This document shows positions 54,309 through 64,000 of a stretch of DNA of 64,000 nucleotides, one piece after another. The stretch lies in contig CM076152.1 of NCBI GenBank assembly GCA_038025085.1, positions 37,327,501 through 37,391,500 on the forward strand, given 5' to 3'. The notes beneath the pieces are model-generated. The model was given only the letters and a program-made list of their open reading frames with translations, ran no database searches and was not told the DNA's origin. A program made the position numbers and the translations under genes. How positions within the stretch are numbered: position 1 is the stretch's first letter; the number at the start of each line of letters is the position of its first letter. The DNA comes from Tetragonia tetragonoides. Lineage: Eukaryota > Streptophyta > Magnoliopsida > Caryophyllales > Aizoaceae.

Positions 54309-57300
54309 ATGGACGCCAAGATCAGCAATTTCTTCGACTCTATCGGCAATTTCTTCAGTGGTGGTGATCAAATTCCTTGGTGTGATCGCGAGACAATTGC
54401 TGTAAGCTTCGAATTTCTTTGATTTTCCCAATTTCGATTGATTAGGGTCTAATTTTAATCGAATTTCACATTTGATGTCGCTTGTTTGTTTATTTTCGCC
54501 TAATTCATTGCATTTTGGGTTGCTATTGTGTGCACTTATTCCATTGTAGGCGTAGACAATTTGGTAGTCATTTAGGGTTTTGATCAATTTCTTAAATTTA
54601 CAGTTGTGGTTTTATGAGATTTTCGCAAAAGTATGCAAGGTTCTTAGACATTTACGCTCGTTTGTTAGGAGAGAATGAGGTGGAAGGATCATAATCACCT
54701 TTGTAGATGTTAGCTTGGCACACACTTGATAGCATTTCTATTCTTTATGTAGGTAGTAACGCATTTTACCCTCATTCAAGAAAAAAAAAGATAAAGCAGT
54801 GACACATTTCAACGTATAGTTACACACAGTAAGGTTGAATTCCATTGATGTAGTACCTAAAATCAAACTCAATATTAGGGTATGACTCGATTGTTTCGCT
54901 GAAGGTTGTTGTAAAGTTAGGGGTAATACAAACTTTAATTATATATGGCTAAAATGGGATGAAGAAAAGGGTAAAAGGGTGGTGGGGGTGGTGGTTGGAG
55001 GAACGCAAGGATATATTAGTAGGAGCAAAGATGAAATGAGAATTGGATGGATGTATCTGATCATTACCTTTGTTTTAAGCTCTATTCTTTCACTTTATGC
55101 AGCTTGATGGAATGATACTAGCTGACACTGACAGTTACTAATTTCTATGATACTTGGTCTCTTATTAGTATTTCTTTGATTTAGTTTTTTACAGTGCTCA
55201 TTCATTGTTTTTTTGCCCACAATCTTCCATCATTTTCCTTGGAACACAAAATCTTGAAAAACCAACTTATTCACCATGCTTTCTGATCTGTTAGGATACA
55301 TATTATACCACAGAGGGTTGTTATGCCTTGGTATTTGAAGGTAATGATCCTTTTGTCAGATAAAAAAATGTGTGCTCTGTAAGAAATACAGCTTGGGAGG
55401 ACAAGCAGTGCACCCGTTAGGCATTAACTTCAAGGCCCATGGGGTTAGTCAAGACGAAAAGCTTGGATACCCATGTATTTAGTTGTGGGAAGCAAAAATC
55501 ATCATATCACATTGAGGAACACATATCAAGTAAGACTTGCTACTAGCAGACCAGAACATACGAAATATACACATATCATTTGAAAGAGGGCAACCTGGAC
55601 AACTCCTCTGGAGCATGTCTAAAGCAGTAACTTCAAATGTCAAGTACTGTGTAAAAGTATTCTCGGAGATCTTGTGGAATTCCCCTGTGATCATGTTGTT
55701 GCCCTTCTACTTTTATCTGAAGTAGCCTTTTCTGCTCCTGTGACAACCGAGAAAAATTATGATGCAAGTTTATGCCTGCACTGTTTGCTTTGACCTTCTG
55801 TGCTCATTTGATCCAGTTACTTATTTTCTGAAATGGATCATGTGTCAAGGAATTTTTCTTTCCTTGAGGAACAGCTCTTCCTCTTATCCTGAAAAGCTTG
55901 CTACAAGTATTAGCTTGAGTATAAAGAATTAGATGGGATTCAGAATAATTGACAATTCCCTAAGCTTTTACTTGTACATTATTCCTTTATATTGTTTCAC
56001 ACAAGTTGCATCCTGCTGTACCATTTTACAAAGGGGTCAAGTGTTCCCTGCCTTCTCTATCTTATAAGATAGGACATAAAGGATATTATTATATTCAAAA
56101 AAGTTAATAAAAGGGACAATATACCTTATAAATATTTATTTATTGTCAGGGCCTTGAACAAGAGGTAGCAGATACTGGAAACAGTACTTCCGAAGAGCAG
56201 AGAAGTGGAAGTATCATGAGGCTGTCATGGGCCCTTGTCCATTCAAAACAGGCAGAAGATGTGCAGAGGGGGATAGCCATGGTTGAAGGTATAATATAAT
56301 AATATATTACCTTTTACAGTTTCGCTATTATGGAATCGTCTACTGGTATCTACATTATTTAGTGCTATTTTTACTTTGGTTTTCTTCCCATGAAGCAATG
56401 CTATTCCTTTTGCCTGAAGTTGTTGCCATCACAACTTTGGTGATCAAATGAGGTTTCCATTAGGTTTGATTTGTGGTTCCTTTTGGTTACTTCTCGTTTG
56501 ATGTAAATAAGATATCAATTTCGTATCCCCTAGTCTAGCCCCCATTCATGTTTTTATAGCTATTCTTGGGCAACTTATTGTTGATGCCATGCATTTGTTT
56601 TATCTTCCCTCCTCTGCCACCTAATAATATATCTTTTGTGTCTACGATACTGTCATTATTTTAATACATTTGCTCAGCATATAGTTTCTATCTTTAAGGC
56701 TGTACTTAGGCTACCTATAGCCTATTCCAGATGCAGATCTCCCTCTGATATTACATTTTCCTACTCATATGAACTATTGAGATATAATTTTTCTTTACCA
56801 ATGCTGTCAAACTATAGTAAAGCAGATCGCTTATAACCTTGTTGACAATCCTGATTTGTTAGTCATTACTTTGAAATGTGTGTTTGGTGAATGGACTAAC
56901 CTAGAAGGACTACAAGCCTGCAACAGCTCCTCTTCCCCACCGCCACCCCGTGGTTTCAGAATAGAGAGAACCTAACAATGATGAAACAAGGACATCAACT
57001 TCTCTCTTAAATAACCCTCGGTGGTAGCAACTCATATTTATTCCAGAGGTCATTGTATCGAGGCTTCTTATGGCCATAAGAGGTGTTCCTGGCTATTAAC
57101 TTGAAGGCCTGTGGAATTAGCTGGGCAAAGCTCGGTCACCCACATATCTAAAAAAACATCTCTTATATTGAACTAATTTGTTAGCTTGCCTTTGCTTGTG
57201 TCCAATTTTAACTTTTCAACTGTAACGTGATCAGCATTTCTGGTGTGTGTTACGTAACATGTCCTAATGTCTATCATTTGTTTTTCACGATTTATGGTCT

Positions 57301-58581
57301 AAAGTTCTCTAAACTCTACATTTTGTTGATTTCTGGTAAAGAACCTCGTGTTCTTTCATTGGATTTACTTGTTCTTAAACAGCCTGAAGGGGAAAAAGAA
57401 GAAAAACTAAGAAAAAGAAGCTTTGTTAGATACTGACCAAAATTATGTTTTTCCAGCCTCGCTAGCAAATTCTAGCAGTGGTCCATTGCAAAAGAGAGAG
57501 AAGATTTATCTACTTGCTGTGGGATATTACAGGAGCGGTGATTATGGGAGGAGCAGGCAACTCGTGGAACAATGTTTGGAGGTACGGGTTATTCCACTGT
57601 GTAAGACAAGTAGTAATGTCTTAATCTGTTTATTTGTTGGAGTTACATTGGTTATCTGCTTGTTTGCCTTTGGTTCCTTGTCAAGTATTCTTTTTGAAAG
57701 CTTGTCAAATAATGAAGCCTGCACTGGTATTGTTATACTCTTCATCTTCTCGTAATTGCTAATGTTGTCTATTTATTGTCATGACACATAGAAGCAGAGT
57801 TTGAGCTGCCTTTTTGGTTCATGTTCTTTGTGGTATGGTGTATTAGAAGGTTTTTAATTTGGGGAATGTTTTTAGCAAAGCATTTATTGTCAAGAATCTC
57901 AATTTTCCTAGAGCTGGGTGATGTAAATAATATATTCAGTTGTAACTAAGAACACAGGGACCACAAAACACTTCTTCTATGGCTGTTGTGATTTCCCCTT
58001 CCCTAATTTTTATTTTTATTTTATTTTTATTTTTTTTTTTTTTTTGTGATAATTAATCTCCCCTTCCCTGTAGAACGGGATAAAGTTGAGTTTCACTCAA
58101 TGTTCTGTAGTGTTTCCATCAATGACTAGGTTCAGCTAGGCTAACACCATCTAGGACACATTGAACACTTCGAATAAAGGAGAGAGTACACCATTCTTGT
58201 GTTATGTTTCAGTGTCGTGCAAGTTTTTCTTTTTGATAGTTTATTTTCCTTTCCTCGTATTGCTGCAGCTCTGTGCTATTGCACTTCATTTCATTTAGCA
58301 TCAACTTATATTACAAGTTCTTGGTCCCCTAGATTGCACCTGACTGGAGGCAAGCATTAACCCTGAAGAAACACGTGGAAGATAAAATTGCCAAGGGTAA
58401 GAAATGTCATCCTTAGCTCCCCCTCACTTTCCTTCAAACTCTAACAAGTTTGCTTGTCTAGTTACAACTAATATGCTGTTTCTATTCAAATGTAGATGGT
58501 GTCATCGGGATAGGCATAACTGCAACTGCTGTGGGTCTTCTTGTTGGAGGAATCGCTGCAGGTGTGTCTCGAAGGAAGTGA
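54309..58581 (+). CDS. FIS1: Mitochondrial fission 1 protein
   Basis: Five exons (54309-54401, 56150-56288, 57457-57581, 58333-58396, 58496-58581) join with GT-AG introns into 168 residues, close to plant FIS1A/BIGYIN (about 170). It is a tail-anchored adaptor that helps recruit the dynamin-related fission machinery to mitochondria and peroxisomes. The cytosolic part is a TPR-like helical bundle, with SWALVHSKQAEDVQRGIAM (exon 2) and YLLAVGYYRSGDYGRSRQLV (exon 3). The C-terminal anchor GVIGIGITATAVGLLVGGIA (about 142-164) is followed by the short basic tail SRRK. All exons are intact. The first intron is long (about 1.75 kb) and contains no other gene that I can support. Confidence 0.95.
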
Positions 58582-59462
58582 ATGAATCCAAATCTTGTTC
58601 AAGTGAAGCAACTATGACAGTCATATTGACTTTGTGCTTGCATGTATTGTCTCTCATGGAGGATAAATAATATTTCAAAGCACCAGGCCTCTCTTTTTCT
58701 CTGATTGCTCCATATATGACTTCATGTATTGCCCTTTGGCAGTTTTGATTTTAGCTGTCATTGTGAATTTGTGATGGCAAATATATAATGTTGAACCTTT
58801 ACTGTGATTAATATAGCCTCATTACAAAGAATTTTCTTCAAAACATCTATCCAATTTGTGTTTGATATATGAGAAGATTCAGCTATTGTCGGGTAAACAG
58901 TTTAGTTGTTTGCCTTGCTGGGAAGAAAAACCCGTACGTGACATACAAGGCCTTAATCTTACATGAAAACCTTTTTTTGTGATGTGATTTTTCATCTCTG
59001 GCTATCTGGTCAGTTCAGTTGTCGTGAGCCTCCAGTGATGTTTAGAATGATCATTTAATCGATACAATGGTCATCAAAATGTAAGCGGAGCAAAGATGTT
59101 CATGTTTTGAAATGCTGTTCAAATCTCTCTCAGCAAGTTTAACCATCTACAAATCTCTCTCAGCAAGTTTAACCATCTACAAATCTAACTGTTGGCTTCA
59201 AGAATACATTACATACTAAAATTCATCAGCCATCAGTGGTTCCACTTAATTTACCTTGGAGTGAGATCCTATTGCATTTAAGTACACCACTTTTTTCCCG
59301 ACAAATTCCGAAGAATTTACATCATCAATCGACAAATAGTTGATGTACTTTTTCCAGAGTTCTGCTACATTTTATAACAAACGGGGCTTTGCTGAATATC
59401 AAAGAGGAGAACTAGACAATTGATCAATCATCAGCAAAAAGGAGAAAAGAAAAAAAAAAGAG
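58582..59462. other. Convergent spacer between FIS1 and HAUS1
   Basis: Holds the 3' UTRs of the two convergent genes. A 30-bp unit is duplicated in tandem at 59121-59150 and 59151-59180. Nothing else is seen. Confidence 0.6.
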
Positions 59463-62400
59463 TTAATCTGTCGTGGCGAGTGCTGACTGCAACACCTCCT
59501 CAAGGTACTTCTCAGCAGCCGCATACTGCCTTTTCTTGTCTTCAATTGCCAGGGAAGCCAAAGCTTTATCCTACCACAACATTGGCAAAAAAGTAGCATC
59601 CAAAGGCAGTTAGGGACTGATACAGATGCTATTAACGTTATAGTTATAGAATGGAGACTTACAGGAGGCAAGTCCTGGTAACTTCGTAAGGTATCGAGAA
59701 TTGGTTTAGTTTTCTTCTCCAACTCTTTCTTGTGTTCAGCCATTTCAACCAGCATCCCATGGCTAATTTCTGGGGAGTAACCCACACGGTTCAGTAGTGC
59801 CTGCTCATCCACCACGAAGAGAAAAGAACAATCAGTGACACGCGAGAAAGAAAAGATGGTAATTTTCCAAGTTTTAAAAAAAAAATTGACATATTGGATA
59901 CATAGACCAAACCGATCACAAGTTCATAAACAGCTTATAGTGTTATTAACACATAGAGAAATAGATTAAAAGACACTTCAAGCATAGTGATGGTATTCTG
60001 TAGTTTAATGAAAAAATGTCCTCCGGGAAACAACAGTCATCCATCATAACATAAACTTGTCATCTAGGCTATACTGGTGCTGTCCAAATTGCACAAAAAT
60101 GGACCAGTTAAGGTATGCTTGGTGTTAGCAACTCAGTGTCACTATAAACAAACGACCTGTGACACAAGTGAAAAGTTTGGTTCCAAGGGAAAAATATCTT
60201 TTCTTTCTGCAAATCAAGAGTCACACCAGCAATTTTTGTTCACCTGCATGTACTAAACACCTGATTACGGGATAATAGTGCAATGATTGGTCTTCAAGTT
60301 AATAAACATCTGTTTACGGGATAATAGTGCAATTTCAGACATTGACAAGTGTATGCTTCACATTTTGCACAGGTAGAAAATCCAAAGCAGATCGTTCTTA
60401 GAAGCTTCACTGGTTGTTACTCTACATGTCTCTAGGAAAGAAGGAATAGGAGGATCTTCAGGTATTCTCAGATACATCCTCAACAAATTATAACGTAGAT
60501 TATCCATTCAAATCCATGTCAGAGGGAAGCAGGTAGAAAACACATGAATTCAAAAGACCAGAAATGCATGTTATCCAAAAACATGGATTCATAAGCTCCG
60601 TCAAAGATCTCATGATTGGATCCTCCAGCCTACGTTGATGTTTATCAATTTTAGCTGAGTTTTTTTTAAAGGTTGACGTTTTAAAGCCTTTTTAGTTCCT
60701 GATTATTCTTGATACATTAGACTATGCCTAGCATACAGATATGCTTTTGGAAGTACATTTATTTATATTTTAAAAAGTCAAAAGAACTTCATCATCTCAG
60801 GTTGTAACTGGTACTCAACGAGAGTCTCACTTTCCTTCTTTGTATGCTTTGTCTGCCACACCTTTGAGAAATAATTAGGTGGTCCAGGACCAATGTTCCT
60901 CCTTTGGCCAAGGTCCAGGGAGAGAGGAGATCCAACAAGAAAATTTAAATGGAAAAGGATGTATGATTTTGGCCACCCTTTGGTTATTGATTGAAGATGC
61001 GCTTCTGCTGAGCACAAGCAGTATAAACATGATTGTACCCCTACAAGTGGAGATACTAGAGCTAATGATAGTATAACTTTGAACAGAAACAAGGCCATTT
61101 TACAAGAAGCAATCGCAACACGACTCATGGGGAAAAGCCTAGAGCTTTGTGAAGGGGGTGAGGAATCGGTTTGTACCTCCCATAGTGAGGAGACTAAAGT
61201 TACACACAGTTGTCTTACTCACCAAGATACCAACGCTCCCAGATCAAGCAGAATCAACATGGCTATTGTAGCAAAATTGGGACTTTCCTAAGGAGTTGAT
61301 AAATCTGATTTTGCTGACAAGCTTCAGACGATATTTGAGGATAAAGGGGTTACCACGGAAGGAGGGTGGGGCAGGGGAGCAAGATTGTGTTACATGGAAC
61401 ATAGACTTCTTTCATGGATTTCGAGAGGTTTTTGGGACTCTACTATGTGGGTGTTGTACAGAATTCATCACATATGGCGGAATTATTTGGGGTTTCAACA
61501 TTGAAACATGGAAGTACCACTTGCCTTCAAGCACTCTTTTATTTTCTTGCAGATAGATATGCATTGGATCACTAGACACTAGATCACGGTGTAAACTGAA
61601 GGGTGATAATTTGGAGCCTCGGGACTATGTAGAGTTCTAGGCAAATTAGTTGCCAATATCAATACAAATTTTCTGCTGTTCCAAAAAAAAAAAGAAAAAA
61701 AAACCAGCACCTCCATAAATTGAACAGTAGGCAACTGCAATCCAGAGAGTGGGGGCATCCTCAACAAAGGTACTGTGTAGTAGCAGAAGACCCCAGCACT
61801 GTTCTCAAAGTGGACCACCACCCCTCCTTCCTTCCCTTTTCGGATTAAACTAAAATAATGTGAGACAATTAAACCCTAACACCAATAATAAGAATCATGA
61901 AATACATTATCAAAGTGAGTAGTGACACATATTTCCCCATGACAAACTAGCACTCCAGCAGATTCCAACAATGCTCCATGAATAATCATGATGCCATCTT
62001 TATTTAGACCATACTTTACATATAAGCCTATGCGTTTCTGCATGAATATAGCACACATAGATAGAGTTATACAAAACCCCCTTGTTTATTGAAGCAATCA
62101 TAGATTCTTGATTGATGGTGGCTAAGCAAGCCCACCAGTAAAAATTATGGACAAGCAACTAGCTGAGATCAATATTCAAGGTCTTCAACTGACATTACAA
62201 CAGAGCCATCCTACTTCATGAATCAGCCAACCATCAAACTGAAACTACAAAAGACCAACATCGGAGGAATTCTGTGGCCTCACCTAATTATAGGAAACGA
62301 TAGGTCTATAGCAGCAAAGGATATTTAATACCTTGTAGTTGGCATATCTCTGATTGTATTCTCGCTCTTTCGAAAGCATGACAGCCAAGTTTGTCTTCCA

Positions 62401-63669
62401 GTTTTTAATTTGATCATCACAAGATCCTACTTCCTCTTCAAGCTGAATAAGTATTCTGAATGACAGAGCAGCTAAATTAGCAGCTTAAAGTAGCAGCTTC
62501 ATTTACATTATTTTTAGATAATACCAACATGCAAAGGCAAAAAAAACAACTACAATAACTTTCATAAGATCTTGTAACAATTCTGAAGTATCCAGTTGAA
62601 CATACCTTTTTAAGTAAGCAAGCCGTGCTATCGCCTTCCGTGTATAATCAAGGAGCACTTTAGACTCCTTTTGCACCTTAGCCCTCTTCTCCTCCACTCC
62701 AGTCTTTCTCAGAGAAAGATCCCCCATTGACACAAGAAAGCTATAAATGCAATTATCCAAGTCAGAGCTCTTGATATTGACTTGCAACTGAATCAAACCA
62801 CAATAAAGAAGTAAAACACTGCTTTTGAGAGATGTCCACCTGCTTAGTTCAGTATCTCTTATATTCAACAAGTTGGCAACACTTGCCAGGACTTGCGCTG
62901 AACCCACCACATTGGAGGGCAAACTCTCTTGGGCCAATCCTACATTCTCCAATATCTCCCTGATCCTGGCAGCTTAAGTAATCAAAACATCCCATCAAAA
63001 CCATCACAAAGAAAAACACAAAAACAGCAAATGCATTTTGGTGTTCATCTACCTACTTCTCCATGTAGCCACTGAAAATTAGGCACTAGAAGATCAAAGA
63101 TCTCTTAAACATGGAGGTGGAAAACAATAAGTATATCGATCTTGGTTCACCATTTCAAACATGTTGCAGCTTGCCATAGAACCACATACACAATATCAAC
63201 AAGAATCAGACTAACTACAAGCAACCTAGATGGGATTATTTAGCGACTATGTTTACAGAAGCAACAACTGTAAAAGGGCCAGAACAATTGGGAAGCAACT
63301 AAAACTAGCATTCGTCTAATTCACAGTACACAGTCAACATCAACAAAGATTACAACAAAGATTACAACAAAATTAACATTATTCCCACAATAGATCATAC
63401 ATTAAAGGGACATCAGGATAACCTTGAGAATGATATTCAGTGGCCTTTTGACGGAAATCGTTAGCAACAATGACAGCAGCTTGAGTCTTGGCTTGAGAGA
63501 CAGTAGCAATATTATGCAAATGGGCAATACTTCGAGGGGTGTATTCAAATTCAGGGACATCTTTCCCAACAGCATCAAACTGAGATGCAAGCCATGTTTT
63601 CACTTCCTGAATCCTGGCAGTATCAAACCCACTGCCCGGAGTGTCAGACCCAGAACCCAATTCACTCAT
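59463..63669 (-). CDS. AUG1: HAUS augmin-like complex subunit 1
   Basis: Six exons (63669-63423, 62972-62840, 62740-62606, 62455-62332, 59800-59663, 59570-59463) keep phase and give 294 residues, close to plant AUG1 (about 300). Augmin recruits gamma-tubulin to existing microtubules for branching nucleation in spindle, phragmoplast and cortical arrays. The start is [20 protein letters not shown]. The conserved block [20 protein letters not shown] is in exon 3. Most of the rest is predicted coiled coil ([40 protein letters not shown]). It ends [13 protein letters not shown]. The exon 3 acceptor was placed at 62741 because it keeps both the frame and the [12 protein letters not shown] block. 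The gene is intact. Confidence 0.93.
59801..62331 (-). other. Long HAUS1 intron with a probable retroposed insert
   Basis: A 2.5-kb intron. Within it, around 61250-61700, a plus-strand stretch ends TACAAATTTTCTGCTGTTCC followed by an A-rich run (about 61682-61703), a typical retroposon 3' end. No coding domain is recognisable, and the short frames on both strands between 60778 and 61560 have no support. Confidence 0.4.
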
Positions 63670-64000
63670 CTCTGCACTAATTCAACACACCCAAAAGAAA
63701 AAAAGAAAAAGAATAAAACTTTAGTTGAAATTCATTCTAGCTCACTACTATACAGACAGTCAGACCCTTCAATTGTTTTTTTTTTTCTTGGGTTATGGAA
63801 ATGTGAAATCTGAGACGCAAACTTTCAATTTTAATACCCAATTGATAATAACTCCAACTGGGTCTTTCAATTGTGTAAAAATTTTGAATTTTGATTTGAT
63901 TCAAAGAAACGAGAAATTGTAAAAAGGGGGTTTAGGGCATACCTGAATAATGTCGAAAATAGGGAGGGTTTCACCACCTAAAAGCGAAAATTTGGCTAGG
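63670..64000 (-). other. HAUS1 5' flank
   Basis: Presumed 5' UTR and promoter of the augmin gene, running off the window. No other gene is seen. Confidence 0.5.

Noticed and set aside
60778..61128. 116-residue minus-strand frame with a hydrophobic start
   Set aside because: It is intronic in HAUS1. The signal-like stretch is not backed by any family and the opposite strand is equally open.
63424..63813. 129-residue plus-strand frame
   Set aside because: Antisense to HAUS1 exon 1 and its leader.

Overview
This is a nuclear genome window from a eudicot plant. The single-copy genes have typical plant exon-intron structures with GT-AG introns. They encode a plastid carotenoid enzyme, an SGR9-like RING ligase, P5C reductase, a FIS1 fission factor and an augmin subunit. 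They sit among plant LINEs, SINEs, MITEs, a CACTA-type element, a Copia element and a large Gypsy element that looks Tat-like. I cannot name the species from the sequence alone.

Layout. 1-5.7 kb: a tRNA-derived SINE, then a complete intronless-CDS lycopene beta-cyclase (1549-3063), then a hAT-like MITE inserted in an older SINE-like remnant. 5.9-11.0 kb: a nearly full-length but mutated LINE on the minus strand, with poly-A and target-site duplication (TSD). 12.8-14.9 kb: an SGR9-like RING-H2 gene whose last codons and stop now come from a 1.2-kb CACTA-like element. 16.3-19.5 kb: a complete seven-exon P5CR gene (minus). 20.0-21.6 kb: a TCTCATAT-rich minisatellite and a MITE with long inverted repeats.

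21.6-48.5 kb is one nested block. A second minus-strand LINE was cut twice inside its ORF1, once by a 4.9-kb Copia element (27418-32322, TSD GAGAT, LTRs that look identical) and once by a 14.75-kb Gypsy element (32911-47661, TSD CAATG). Removing the two elements with one TSD copy each rejoins the LINE ORF1 frame at both places. This LINE has an unusual open frame of 476 codons between ORF1 and the endonuclease ORF. Its start overlaps the ORF1 stop as ATGA, it is in frame with ORF2, and it contains an internal duplication. The Gypsy element has no visible reverse transcriptase, and between its integrase and 3' LTR it carries two decayed antisense genes that look like plant-mobile-domain proteins.

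48.7-53.6 kb: a tandem pair of SAM-dependent methyltransferase genes, the second broken in exon 1. 54.3-58.6 kb: a complete five-exon FIS1. 59.4-63.7 kb: a complete six-exon HAUS1/AUG1 augmin subunit (minus). The host genes have no obvious shared pathway; they look like ordinary plant neighbours separated by transposon growth.
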